NCBI GenBank assembly: GCA_934167175.1
Contig: CAKPKF010000020.1
Location: 1 to 25,032, forward strand
DNA length: 25,032 nucleotides
Source of the DNA: an uncultured Clostridia bacterium
GTDB taxonomy: Bacteria > Bacillota > Clostridia > TANB77 > CAG-508
Reading direction: 5' to 3'
Of the stretch, positions 15,603 through 24,276 are shown one piece after another. The notes below the pieces were generated by a model that was not told the origin of the DNA, made no database searches, and saw nothing but the letters and a program-made list of their open reading frames with translations. Numbering within the stretch: the stretch's first letter is position 1; each line of letters begins with the position of its first letter. Both the position numbers and the translations under genes were made by a program.

Positions 15603-17135
15603 GTGAATAAACAATTGAGTAAAAATCTAATAACTAATATAATGGCAATGGTAATATCTGTGGGTATTAATTATTTAATAACGCCATTTATTACAAAACA
15701 GCTTGGAATAGCTGCATACAGTTATGTAAGTATAATAACTAATATAATTTCATTTTTTACAGTAATAACTTATACATTAAATTCTATGGTAGGTAGATTT
15801 TATACTATATCATATAATGAAAGTGAAGAAAAATCTAATTCATATATTAGTACTGCATTATTTTGTTCTTTAGGGTTAGCAGTTATATTATTACCAATCA
15901 TAATAGCAGTAACTATTTTTTTAAATAAGTTAATCGTAATAGATGATTATTTGACAAATGATGTAAAGTTTGCATTCTTTGTTAGTTCTATAACATTTTT
16001 ATTAAGTACTATAGCTTCAGTTATGATGACAGGAACATATGCAAAGAACAAATTAGAAATTAATAATTATATTAATATTTTAGGAAATTCTATTAAGGCA
16101 ATTGTAATTTTTATATTGTTTTATACATTTTCTGCTAAAATATGGTATATAGGTCTTGGTGGGATAGCTCAAAATGTTATTGCCATTGTATTAGGGTATT
16201 GTTGTTTTAAACATTATATCCCGACTGTAAAATTTAGGTTAAAATATGTAAAAAAAGAGTATGCAATCCAATTATTGAGTGCAGGTGCATTTAATTCAGT
16301 AATATTATTAGGAAACAATTTAATGACTCAAATTGATTTAATTGTAGGAAATAGGTATATAGAAAATTTAGATCTTGTGGGAAAATATGCAATAGTATTG
16401 TTGTTTTCTAATACAGTAAGACAGATAGCATCAGCCATTTCATCGGCATTTAGTCCTACTACAATAAATTTATATGCTCAAAAAAAGTATGAAGAGCTAG
16501 TGAAATATACCAAGAAAGTAGTAGATTTTTGTGGCATTATATTGGGATTACCTATATCTATAATAGCCAGTTTATTAGTTCCATTTGTAGCAATTTGGTT
16601 AGGGCAAGACTTTTCAGAATTAACATATTTAATAGGATTTATGCTACTCGCTTTAATCCCAAATTTAGCAATTAGTCAATTGAACGTATTAAATCAAGCT
16701 ATAAATAAATTAAAAATACCAGCTATTGCCTCAATTATTGCAGGAATTATAAATATTATACTTGCAGTAATGTTTGTAAATAAATTGAAGTGGAATATTT
16801 ATGGATTGGCAATAGCGTCAGTAATATCTTTTTCTTTGAGAAATTTTATTTTTATGCCAATTTATACCTCATATATAACAAAACAAAAATGGTATATTTA
16901 CTATAAACCGTTAATTAGGTCAGCAATAAATTCAGTATTTACTTGTGTAATTGGTTTTATAATTCAAAATTACTATGAAGTAACAGGAATTATAGATTTA
17001 TGCATAATAGGGTTTATTTTGCTAACAGTATATACTTGTATAACATATTTAACATTGAGCAAAGAAGAGAAGCATAAATTAAGAGATATTCAAAAAAATA
17101 TATTGGAAAAAACAAAAATCAAAGAAACAAAGTAA
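15603..17135 (+). CDS. Oligosaccharide flippase (Wzx-type, MOP superfamily)
   Basis: The 510-residue polytopic protein has about 12-14 hydrophobic segments. Its N-terminal NLITNIMAMVISVGINYLI is typical of Wzx/RfbX. It would translocate the undecaprenyl-diphosphate-linked repeat unit to the outer leaflet for the Wzy-like protein at 12458. The start appears to be GTG 15603. An ATG two bases earlier (15601) is followed directly by TGA and so is not usable. The ribosome binding site GGAGAAG overlaps the end of the previous gene. Membrane topology and context support the call. Confidence 0.92.
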   Translation: MNKQLSKNLITNIMAMVISVGINYLITPFITKQLGIAAYSYVSIITNIISFFTVITYTLNSMVGRFYTISYNESEEKSNSYISTALFCSLGLAVILLPIIIAVTIFLNKLIVIDDYLTNDVKFAFFVSSITFLLSTIASVMMTGTYAKNKLEINNYINILGNSIKAIVIFILFYTFSAKIWYIGLGGIAQNVIAIVLGYCCFKHYIPTVKFRLKYVKKEYAIQLLSAGAFNSVILLGNNLMTQIDLIVGNRYIENLDLVGKYAIVLLFSNTVRQIASAISSAFSPTTINLYAQKKYEELVKYTKKVVDFCGIILGLPISIIASLLVPFVAIWLGQDFSELTYLIGFMLLALIPNLAISQLNVLNQAINKLKIPAIASIIAGIINIILAVMFVNKLKWNIYGLAIASVISFSLRNFIFMPIYTSYITKQKWYIYYKPLIRSAINSVFTCVIGFIIQNYYEVTGIIDLCIIGFILLTVYTCITYLTLSKEEKHKLRDIQKNILEKTKIKETK

Positions 17136-17175
17136 AAATATATGATAGTTTGCTGTAAGGAAAGGAAAAATTTGC

Positions 17176-17721
17176 ATGGTAAAAAAGGATATATATAGGT
17201 ACTATGGAAAGGAAAAGTTAACATTTATAGAAAAATTAAAAATAAAAAAAGAATTAAAACTTATAATAGCATATAGAAAAGCTCAATATTATAATAATTA
17301 TCCTATAATAAAGTATTATTATAGATATAAGAATATAAGAGCAAATCAAAAATATTTGTGCCAAATACCATATACTACTAAAATTGGGGAGGGATTTTAT
17401 ATAGGTCACGCAGTAGGAATTATTATAAACCCTAAAGCTATTATAGGAAAAAATGTAAATATAGCACAAGGAGTAACAATAGGTCAAGAGAATAGAGGAA
17501 AAAGAAAAGGTACACCAACAATAGGAGACAAAGTATGGATAGGAGCTAATGCAGTTATTGTTGGAAAGATAAAAATAGGAAACGATGTTTTAATTGCACC
17601 AAATTCATATATCAATTTTGATGTGCCAGATCATTCGATAGTTTTAGGAAACCCTGGGAAAATAATATATAGAGAGAATGCAACGAAAGGTTATATTAAT
17701 AAAATTATAGAAAAGGAGTAA
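17176..17721 (+). CDS. Hexapeptide-repeat O-acetyltransferase (CysE-like fold)
   Basis: 181 residues. A helical N-terminal half is followed by a left-handed beta-helix: IGEGFYIGHAVGIIINPKA, NVNIAQGVTIGQ, then TIGDKVWIGANAVIVG, KIKIGNDVLIAPNS and the closing VLGNPGKII. H78 in GHAVG lines up with the catalytic histidine of serine-acetyltransferase-type enzymes. Genes of this type in polysaccharide clusters acetylate a sugar hydroxyl from acetyl-CoA. It is not obviously a PglD-type N-acetyltransferase, which has an extra N-terminal Rossmann domain. A serine acetyltransferase is unlikely here because no cysteine-synthesis partner is present. The ribosome binding site is AAGGAAAGG. Confidence 0.85.
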   Translation: MVKKDIYRYYGKEKLTFIEKLKIKKELKLIIAYRKAQYYNNYPIIKYYYRYKNIRANQKYLCQIPYTTKIGEGFYIGHAVGIIINPKAIIGKNVNIAQGVTIGQENRGKRKGTPTIGDKVWIGANAVIVGKIKIGNDVLIAPNSYINFDVPDHSIVLGNPGKIIYRENATKGYINKIIEKE

Positions 17722-17726
17722 TCTAA

Positions 17727-18698
17727 ATGTCAACATATTTTATTACAGGTGGAGCTGGCTTTATAGGTTCTACATTAAGTGAAAAGTTATTAAAACAAGG
17801 AAACAAAGTAATAGTAATAGATAATTTTTGTGACTTTTATAATCCAAAAATAAAAGAAAACAATGTAAAAAAACTATTGGAAAATGAAAAATTTAAATTA
17901 TATAAAGCAGATATAAGAGATAGGCAAGCAGTAAAAAAAATATTTGATGAAAATAAAATAGATGTAGTAATGCATTTAGCGGCAATGGCAGGAGTAAGAC
18001 CTTCAATAGAAAATCCAGTATTATACCAAGAAGTGAATTGTTTAGGAACTCAAAACATACTAGAAGAAATGAAATTACATAATATAAAAAATGGAGTATT
18101 TGCATCTTCAAGTAGTGTATATGGAAATTGTAAAGAAGTACCATTCAAAGAAAATATGATAGTAGATTTTGCAATAAGTCCATATGCAGCGACAAAAAAA
18201 GCTAATGAAGTAATGGCACATGTTTATCATAAATTATATAACATGAATATAATAATGCTAAGGTTTTTTACAGTATATGGTCCAAAACAAAGACCAGATT
18301 TGGCAATAAATAAATTTACAAGGCTAATGTTGGAAAATCAAGAAATTCCTATGTTTGGAGATGGAACAACTTCAAGAGACTACACATATGTGGATGATAT
18401 TGTAAATGGAATAATAAAATCTTGTGAATATACTATGAACAACAAAGAAGTATATGAAATTTTAAATATAGGAAATTCTTCTCCAACATCATTAAAAGAG
18501 ATGATAAATACAATTGCTAAAACATTAAATATAGAACCAAAAATAAAACAATTACCAATGCAACCAGGAGATGTTGAAAGAACTTATGCTGATATATATA
18601 AAGCTAAGAATTTACTTGGATATGAACCAAAGACTTCATTTGAAGAAGGAATAAAAAAATTTGTAGATTGGTACAAAGAAAATAAAGAGGAGATGTAA
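17727..18698 (+). CDS. NAD-dependent sugar epimerase, UDP-glucuronate 4-epimerase-like
   Basis: 323 residues of an extended SDR. The NAD-binding turn is G-G-A-G-F-I-G near the N-terminus. DNFCDFYNPKIKENN is the element seen in UDP-glucuronate 4-epimerases (a plain GalE differs here). AAMAGVRPSIENP, S-S-S-V-Y-G, and the catalytic Y153-A-A-T-K157 follow, as does GDGTTSRDYTYVDDIV. It would interconvert UDP-GlcA and UDP-GalA, and the UDP-glucose dehydrogenase 2 nt downstream would feed it UDP-GlcA. Activity as a general UDP-hexose epimerase cannot be excluded. The ribosome binding site AAAAGGAG overlaps the end of the previous gene. Confidence 0.88.
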   Translation: MSTYFITGGAGFIGSTLSEKLLKQGNKVIVIDNFCDFYNPKIKENNVKKLLENEKFKLYKADIRDRQAVKKIFDENKIDVVMHLAAMAGVRPSIENPVLYQEVNCLGTQNILEEMKLHNIKNGVFASSSSVYGNCKEVPFKENMIVDFAISPYAATKKANEVMAHVYHKLYNMNIIMLRFFTVYGPKQRPDLAINKFTRLMLENQEIPMFGDGTTSRDYTYVDDIVNGIIKSCEYTMNNKEVYEILNIGNSSPTSLKEMINTIAKTLNIEPKIKQLPMQPGDVERTYADIYKAKNLLGYEPKTSFEEGIKKFVDWYKENKEEM

Positions 18699-18700
18699 AA

Positions 18701-20002
18701 ATGAAGAAATATAAGATAGCGGTAGCTGGAACGGGATATGTAGGATTAGTTGCAGGAGTTTGCTTTGCTGAAAAAGGACATCAAGTAATGTGTGTAGATG
18801 TAGATGAAAAGAAGATAGAAACTATGAAAAAAGGAATATCACCAATATATGAACAGGACTTAGAAGAATTAATGAAAAAAAATTATGCTGAAGGTAGATT
18901 GAACTATACAACAAACTATAAAGAGGCTTATAAAGATGCAGATGCAATATTCATAGGAGTTGGAACACCAGAACAACCAGATGGATCAGCTAATTTGACA
19001 TATGTAGCAACAGTTTCAAGACAAATTGCAGAAACAATAGAAAAAGATTGTTTAGTAGTAGTAAAATCAACAGTACCTATAGGAACAAACGATAAAGTAG
19101 AACAATTTATCAAGGATAGTTTAGTAAATAATGTAAAAGTAGAAGTAGCTAGTAATCCAGAATTTTTAGCTCAAGGAACGGCTGTAAGAGACACTCTGAA
19201 AGCTAAAAGAATAGTAATAGGAACAGAAAGCAAAGAAGCAGAGAAAAAATTAATGGAGATATATGAACCATTTAAATTGCCGATAGTATCTGTAAATAGG
19301 AGAAGTGCAGAAATGATAAAATATGCATCAAATGATTTTTTAGCATTAAAAATTTCGTATATGAATGACATTGCAAACCTTTGTGAATTAGTTGGAGCAA
19401 ATATTGAAGATGTAGCCAAAGGAATGAGTTACGATGACAGAATAGGAAGCAATTTCTTAAAAGCAGGAATTGGTTACGGTGGTTCATGTTTTCCAAAAGA
19501 TACAAAGGCTTTAAAATATTTAGCAAAGCAAAATGGATATAGACTAAGAACTGTAGAAGCGGCAGTAGAGGTAAATAGTGAACAAAAAACAAAATTGTAT
19601 AAAAAAGCATCAGATAGATTAATAACGTTTAATGGGTTAAAAGTTGCAGTATTAGGTTTAGCATTTAAACCTGGAACAGATGATTTAAGAGAAGCTCCAT
19701 CTTTGGAGAATGTTGAATTACTATTAAAACAAGGTGCAAAAGTTTATGCATATGACCCAGTAGCAGAAGAAAATTTCAAGAAGAAATATCCTACTGAAAT
19801 AACATATGTAAAAAATCCAATCGAAGCTTTAAAAAAGGCAAATGTGTGTTTTATATACACAGAGTGGAATGAAATAAAAGCAATAAAACCAGAAGAATAT
19901 AAAAAATTAATGAAAACTCCGCTTGTGTATGATGGACGAAACATATACGATTTAAAAGATATGAAAGATGCAGGAGTTGAATATTATTCAATAGGAAGAT
20001 AA
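18701..20002 (+). CDS. ugd: UDP-glucose 6-dehydrogenase
   Basis: 433 residues. It oxidises UDP-glucose to UDP-glucuronate with two NAD. The Rossmann motif AGTGYVGLVAGVCFAEKGH is at the N-terminus, the central helix carries FLALKISYMNDIANLCE, and the catalytic cysteine is C263 in YGGSCFPKDT. The C-terminal domain begins near AVLGLAFKPGTDDLREAPS. The C-terminal YSIGR is typical. UDP-ManNAc or GDP-Man dehydrogenases share the fold, but the GTGTPE-like and FKPGTDDLREAPS blocks and the coupled epimerase favour UDP-glucose. It is the last gene before a terminator (20011-20040), so the transcript ends here. Confidence 0.93.
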   Translation: MKKYKIAVAGTGYVGLVAGVCFAEKGHQVMCVDVDEKKIETMKKGISPIYEQDLEELMKKNYAEGRLNYTTNYKEAYKDADAIFIGVGTPEQPDGSANLTYVATVSRQIAETIEKDCLVVVKSTVPIGTNDKVEQFIKDSLVNNVKVEVASNPEFLAQGTAVRDTLKAKRIVIGTESKEAEKKLMEIYEPFKLPIVSVNRRSAEMIKYASNDFLALKISYMNDIANLCELVGANIEDVAKGMSYDDRIGSNFLKAGIGYGGSCFPKDTKALKYLAKQNGYRLRTVEAAVEVNSEQKTKLYKKASDRLITFNGLKVAVLGLAFKPGTDDLREAPSLENVELLLKQGAKVYAYDPVAEENFKKKYPTEITYVKNPIEALKKANVCFIYTEWNEIKAIKPEEYKKLMKTPLVYDGRNIYDLKDMKDAGVEYYSIGR

Positions 20003-20010
20003 CAAATTGT

Positions 20011-20040
20011 AAAGTATGAGTAATTTATTACTCATACTTT
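20011..20040 (+). terminator. Terminator-like hairpin after the polysaccharide cluster
   Basis: A perfect 13-bp stem (AAAGTATGAGTAA with its complement) around a TTTA loop, 9 nt after the ugd stop. The T-rich tail is short (CTTTAACTTT), so strength is uncertain. Confidence 0.75.
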
Positions 20041-20043
20041 AAC

Positions 20044-20072
20044 TTTACATAAAACTAAAAATATGGTACAAT
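20044..20072 (+). promoter_or_regulatory. Predicted promoter of the GNAT gene
   Basis: TTTACA (20044-20049), a 17-nt spacer and TACAAT (20067-20072), 36 nt before the start. The ribosome binding site AAAGGAG follows at about 20091-20097. Confidence 0.6.
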
Positions 20073-20107
20073 AAAAAAGAATAAAAACTCAAAGGAGTTG
20101 TGTAGAA

Positions 20108-20560
20108 ATGCCAATAATATCAATTAGAAAATGGCAGACTTCTGATATAGACACATATTTTAAATTGTGCCACGAAACAGAAGTAAGAAAATATTTTAAT
20201 ACTCTTTATTGTAAAAACATAAAAGAGGTAAAAGCCTTATTCAAATGCAGAAAAAAGAAGGGATTTTTTAATTTCCTAATAGAAGATGGAGAAAATACAG
20301 TAGGTGTAATTGTAGGAAATCCAAAGAGATATTCTTTAGAAATATCTTATTTTATAGGTAAGGAATTTCGGAGAAACGGTTATTGTGTAAAAGCAATAAC
20401 CGCTCTACAAGAAGAATTAAAAAACTCAAAGTATAAAGCAATGCATTTCAAAGTAAGCAAATATAATTTGGGTTCACTAGCTGTAATGAAAAAAATAGGT
20501 GCAACATATCTAAAAAAAGATAAAGATTGGATCTATTATAATTTGGAAATAGAAGGCTAA
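20108..20560 (+). CDS. GNAT-family acetyltransferase
   Basis: 150 residues of an acetyl-CoA-dependent N-acetyltransferase. The N-terminal ISIRKWQTSDIDTYFKLC resembles RimJ/RimL-type proteins, and FRRNGYCVKAITALQEEL is the pyrophosphate-binding Q/R-x-x-G-x-G/A-like loop with its helix. The second glycine is replaced (RRNGYC). NLGSLAVMKKIGATYL is the usual C-terminal block. The acceptor is unknown. It has its own promoter and a bidirectional terminator at 20566-20596. It is not part of the polysaccharide operon. Confidence 0.85.
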   Translation: MPIISIRKWQTSDIDTYFKLCHETEVRKYFNTLYCKNIKEVKALFKCRKKKGFFNFLIEDGENTVGVIVGNPKRYSLEISYFIGKEFRRNGYCVKAITALQEELKNSKYKAMHFKVSKYNLGSLAVMKKIGATYLKKDKDWIYYNLEIEG

Positions 20561-20565
20561 AAAAT

Positions 20566-20596
20566 AAGCACATATAAATTTAATTTATATGTGCTT
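20566..20596. terminator. Bidirectional terminator between convergent genes
   Basis: A perfect 14-bp stem, AAGCACATATAAAT with its complement, around a TTA loop. T-rich flanks lie on both strands (TTATCTTTT downstream on plus; TTATTTTTT on minus). It serves both the GNAT gene (20108-20560) and the opposing pseudouridine synthase (20603-21481). Confidence 0.85.
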
Positions 20597-20602
20597 TATC
20601 TT

Positions 20603-21481
20603 TTAAAAAGGTATATAAGATGAATAATCCATTTTTATAACTTTACCATTCAAATAATTCAAAATACCGCTATCAGTTGAAAATTTAAAAATTAATTTAT
20701 AACTACATAACAACTGAGTTTTTGCCTTAAACTTCTTATTAATTTCATTAATACCATACTTACCGTCACCAATAATAGGATGCCCAATATGTGCAAGATG
20801 TGCTCTAATTTGGTGAGTTTTACCAGTCTCTAAATCAACATCCAAAAGAGAAGTATTATTACTTTTATTTGTATCTATAACTTTATAAGAGGTAATAATT
20901 TTAGTATACCCTTTTTTGAAAGTATCAGAAATATAAACTAAAGATTTTTTATTATCCTTAAAAAGAAAATGAGTTAAGGTTGCTTCACGTTTTTGTGGAA
21001 TGCCATATACCATACAAGCATAATGTTTTTCAATTTCTCTATATTTAAATTTCTGTAATAATATATCTAAAGCAATTTTACTTTTGGCAAATAAAACAAG
21101 TCCCATAGTATTTCTATCTAACCTATGACAAGGAAAAATAGAATTTGTTTTTTTAATGAGTTGTATAAATTCAGTTAAACTACCTATACCAGTAACTTCG
21201 ATACCACTAGGCTTGTTAACAACTAAAATATTATCATCTTCAAAAACAACATCAAGTGTAATATTATTATTAAAATACAACACATTATCTGGAATAAAAA
21301 TTTGAATCTCATCATTTTCATGCAAAACAATATTATCATTAATTCTTTTTCCATTTACTTTGATATCTTTTTTTCTTAGAGTTTTATAAACAATATTTAA
21401 AGTTAAACCAGGGAATGTGTCTAAAAGAAATTTATTCAATTTTTTATTATCATATTTTTTACTTATAACTAAACATTTCAT
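20603..21481 (-). CDS. RluA-family pseudouridine synthase
   Basis: 292 residues that isomerise uridine to pseudouridine in structured RNA, probably rRNA. An S4-like RNA-binding domain occupies about residues 1-65 (KLNKFLLDTFPGL and KVNGKRINDN). The catalytic domain follows with VVNKPSGIEVT, the active-site aspartate D122 in H119-R-L-D-R-N-T-MGL, and LETGKTHQIRAHLAHIGHPIIGDGKYG. This is the RluD/RluA type. It is the only clear gene on the minus strand in the window. A -10 (21493-21488) sits only 6 nt before the start codon and there is no Shine-Dalgarno sequence. The target uridine is unknown. Confidence 0.92.
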   Translation of the reverse strand: MKCLVISKKYDNKKLNKFLLDTFPGLTLNIVYKTLRKKDIKVNGKRINDNIVLHENDEIQIFIPDNVLYFNNNITLDVVFEDDNILVVNKPSGIEVTGIGSLTEFIQLIKKTNSIFPCHRLDRNTMGLVLFAKSKIALDILLQKFKYREIEKHYACMVYGIPQKREATLTHFLFKDNKKSLVYISDTFKKGYTKIITSYKVIDTNKSNNTSLLDVDLETGKTHQIRAHLAHIGHPIIGDGKYGINEINKKFKAKTQLLCSYKLIFKFSTDSGILNYLNGKVIKMDYSSYIPF

Positions 21482-21487
21482 GACAAT

Positions 21488-21516
21488 ATTATATATTCAA
21501 ACCAAAAAATTTACAA
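21488..21516 (-). promoter_or_regulatory. Predicted leaderless promoter of the pseudouridine synthase gene
   Basis: On the minus strand, TTGTAA (21516-21511), a 17-nt spacer and TATAAT (21493-21488). The ATG (21481) begins 6 nt after the -10. A normal start site would make the A of the ATG the first base of the mRNA. Confidence 0.5.
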
Positions 21517-21524
21517 TAATAATG

Positions 21525-21552
21525 TTGACAAAAGGATAAAATAATATATAAT
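21525..21552 (+). promoter_or_regulatory. Predicted promoter of recN
   Basis: Consensus TTGACA (21525-21530), a 16-nt spacer and consensus TATAAT (21547-21552), 33 nt before the recN start. The ribosome binding site AAGGAGG is strong. I see no clear LexA box (GAAC-N4-GTTC type) here. Confidence 0.75.
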
Positions 21553-21585
21553 ATAACCAAACAAACATTCGGCAAGGAGGCAAAT

Positions 21586-23217
21586 ATGATAAGTACATTA
21601 CATATAAAAAATATAGGTATTATAGATGATATAACAATAGATTTAAACAGAGGGTTCAACGTATTCACAGGGGAAACAGGAGCTGGAAAAACTTTAATAA
21701 TAGATTCACTAGGGATAATTTCAGGAGGGAGATTTTCAAAAGAAATGATAAGGAATGGAGAAGATTTTTCTTGTATAGAGCTATGCCTATATATGCCTGA
21801 AAACGAAAATAATATAGATGGAAATATAATAGTTTCAAGAGAAATTCATTCTAATGGAAGAAACTTATGCAAAATAAATGGTAGACTAGTTACTGTTAAC
21901 GAATTAAAATCTTTTATGAGTAACTTAATAGATATACATGGGCAAAACGATAATCAATATTTACTAGATACAAACACTCACATTAAATATTTAGACAATT
22001 TTGCAGGAGAAGATATAGACAAAATAAAAGATAAATATAAAAAACTATACTCAGAATATATCGAAATAAACTCAGAATTAAAAAAGAATTATGGAGATGA
22101 TAAAGAAAAACAAAGAAAACTAGACTTATTACAGTATCAAGTTAATGAAATACAAGAAGCAAACTTAAAAATAAATGAAGAAGAAGAGCTAGAAAACGAA
22201 AGAAAAATAATGATGAACTCGGAAAAAATATCAGAAAACTTAAATGAAGCAGATACTCAAATAAGTCAAAATGCTATAGACTCTATAAATGTTGCAATAA
22301 GATCATTAGAAAAAATTGAGAATTTAGATGATGTTTATATAGAAAAAACTAATGATTTAAAAAGCATTTATTACGATTTACAAGAATTATCAAGAGATAT
22401 TTTAAACCTAAAACAAGATATATATTTTGATAACGAAAGAAGAGAACAAGTAGAAGAAAGATTAGATTTAATATTTTCATTAAAAAGAAAATATGGAAAC
22501 AGCATAGAAGAAATACTAAAATATAAAGACAAAATAGAAAAAGAAACATATGATATCGAAAACCTAGAAAACTATACAACACAACTAAAAGAGCAATTAG
22601 AAAAAAACAAATCCCAAATGAAAAAAATAGCAGAAAGCATGAATGAAATAAGAAAAAAATATGCATTAAAAATGCAGGAAAAAATAGATAAAGAACTAAA
22701 GGACTTAGAAATGAAAAATGCAAAATTCTATGTAGATATACAGCATGATGAAAACGAAAAATACACAGAAAATGGGTTAGACGTAGTTGAATTCAAAATA
22801 AAAACAAACATAGGAGATGAAGCAAAACCGTTAGTAAAAATTGCATCCGGTGGAGAAATGTCTAGAATAATGTTAGCAATAAAAACAGTACTTGCAGATG
22901 TAGATGAAGTACCTATATTAATATTTGATGAAATAGATACAGGAATAAGTGGAATAGCAGCAAAAGCAGTAAGCGAAAAAATTAAAAAAATTGCACAAAA
23001 ACATCAAGTAATATGTGTAACACACTTAGCTCCAATAGTAGCAAGAGGTGACTATAACTATTTTATTAGTAAAAAAGTAGTTGACGAAAAAACAAAAACT
23101 AATATACAATTATTGAGTGAAAACCAAATAATATCAGAAATAGCAAGAATAGCAAGTGGAGAAATAACATCAATAGCATTAGAACATGCAAAAGAATTAA
23201 GAAGAGTAAGTGTTTAA
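21586..23217 (+). CDS. recN: DNA repair protein RecN
   Basis: This SMC-like ATPase acts at DNA double-strand breaks. It has 543 residues, near the usual length. The Walker A motif G29-E-T-G-A-G-K-T follows the N-terminal NIGIIDDITIDLNRGFNVFTG. A long coiled coil spans about residues 155-370, interrupted at the middle. The ABC signature is A420-S-G-G-E-M-S-R. The Walker B is ILIFDEIDTGISG, with D448 and E449. CVTHLAPIVARGDYNYFI is the H-loop region. It has a strong promoter and ribosome binding site and may share its transcript with the radical SAM gene 33 nt downstream. Confidence 0.97.
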   Translation: MISTLHIKNIGIIDDITIDLNRGFNVFTGETGAGKTLIIDSLGIISGGRFSKEMIRNGEDFSCIELCLYMPENENNIDGNIIVSREIHSNGRNLCKINGRLVTVNELKSFMSNLIDIHGQNDNQYLLDTNTHIKYLDNFAGEDIDKIKDKYKKLYSEYIEINSELKKNYGDDKEKQRKLDLLQYQVNEIQEANLKINEEEELENERKIMMNSEKISENLNEADTQISQNAIDSINVAIRSLEKIENLDDVYIEKTNDLKSIYYDLQELSRDILNLKQDIYFDNERREQVEERLDLIFSLKRKYGNSIEEILKYKDKIEKETYDIENLENYTTQLKEQLEKNKSQMKKIAESMNEIRKKYALKMQEKIDKELKDLEMKNAKFYVDIQHDENEKYTENGLDVVEFKIKTNIGDEAKPLVKIASGGEMSRIMLAIKTVLADVDEVPILIFDEIDTGISGIAAKAVSEKIKKIAQKHQVICVTHLAPIVARGDYNYFISKKVVDEKTKTNIQLLSENQIISEIARIASGEITSIALEHAKELRRVSV

Positions 23218-23250
23218 CAAAGTTATATAAAACAGAAAGGTAGATTCAAT

Positions 23251-24168
23251 ATGAACGACATGGAAAGGTACAGACACCTAAATGAATATTTAAAAAATAA
23301 ATTTGGAGAAAGAACTCTAAAAATTTGTATAGATGGTGGATTTACATGCCCTAACAGAGATGGAAAACTTGGATATGGTGGATGTATTTATTGCAGTGAA
23401 AAAGGTTCAGGTGAGTTAATAAATAATGTAAAAGGAATAACAGAACAAGTAAAATATTATTTTACAACATACAGAGCTCAAAGAGCTAACAAGTTCATTG
23501 CATATTTTCAAAACTTTACCAATACATATGACACAATAGAAAATCTAAAAGCAAAATATGATGCAGCCTTAGTAGATGACAGAATTGTTGGAATATCAAT
23601 AGGAACAAGACCAGACTGTATAAACGAAGAAATAGTAAAACTTCTAAAAACGTATACAGAAAAATATTATGTGTGTGTAGAATTAGGATTGCAAACAAGC
23701 AATGATGAAATAGGAAAAGTGATAAATAGGTGCTATACAAGCGAGCAATTTACAAAAGCAGTAGAATTATTAAACAAATACAACATAGATGTAATAACAC
23801 ATATAATGGTAGGTTTACCAGGAGAAACACATCAAGATATAGTAGATACTGTTAAATTTGTAAACAAACACAAATTACAGGGAATAAAAATACATAGTAC
23901 ATATGTTGTGAAAAATACAGTTTTAGCAGATATGTATAGAAAAGGAGAATACAAAGCATTAGAGATAGATGACTACATAGAAACTTTGATAGACATAATG
24001 ACACATCTAAATCCAGAATTCATAATACATAGAATATCAGGAGATGCGCCAAAGGACATACTAGTAGCACCATATTGGAATAAACATAAAATGTGGATAC
24101 TGCATGGATTTGAAAAAAGGTTTAGAGCAAGAGATCTATGGCAAGGAAAATTTTATGGTAAATGGTAA
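23251..24168 (+). CDS. TIGR01212-type radical SAM protein (YhcC-like)
   Basis: 305 residues. The iron-sulfur cluster cysteines are C33, C45 and C48, spaced C-x11-C-x2-C, in TCPNRDG followed by YGGCIYC. This spacing differs from the classic C-x3-x2 form and is typical of this family. The SAM-fold motifs ISIGTRPDCINEEIV, VELGLQTSNDEI and HIMVGLPGETHQDIV follow. HRISGDAPKDILVAPYWNKHK closes the protein, as in YhcC. Function in the family is not established. The ribosome binding site AGAAAGG lies upstream, and the gene ends shortly before a terminator (24192-24231). Probable co-transcription with recN. Confidence 0.92.
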   Translation: MNDMERYRHLNEYLKNKFGERTLKICIDGGFTCPNRDGKLGYGGCIYCSEKGSGELINNVKGITEQVKYYFTTYRAQRANKFIAYFQNFTNTYDTIENLKAKYDAALVDDRIVGISIGTRPDCINEEIVKLLKTYTEKYYVCVELGLQTSNDEIGKVINRCYTSEQFTKAVELLNKYNIDVITHIMVGLPGETHQDIVDTVKFVNKHKLQGIKIHSTYVVKNTVLADMYRKGEYKALEIDDYIETLIDIMTHLNPEFIIHRISGDAPKDILVAPYWNKHKMWILHGFEKRFRARDLWQGKFYGKW

Positions 24169-24191
24169 AAATGTGAGAAAGAAATTTTTAT

Positions 24192-24231
24192 AAAAGCACA
24201 GAGGCAAGTAACACTTGTCTCTGTGCTTTTT
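24192..24231 (+). terminator. Rho-independent terminator after the radical SAM gene
   Basis: An 18-bp stem (AAAAGCACAGAGGCAAGT with its near-complement, one G-T pair) around AAC, ending in a run of five T. It is a strong, clear terminator. Confidence 0.9.
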
Positions 24232-24276
24232 AAAAGACTAGCATACAAATAAGGAAAAAATAATGCAAAACCAATA

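Noticed and set aside
17136..17175. Internal promoter between flippase and acetyltransferase genes
   Set aside because: The gap is 40 nt and contains only a ribosome binding site; no -35/-10 pair with 16-18 nt spacing is evident.
21553..21586. Possible LexA/SOS operator ahead of recN
   Set aside because: ACAAACATTCGG resembles only a half-site. I see no matching inverted half at the expected spacing.
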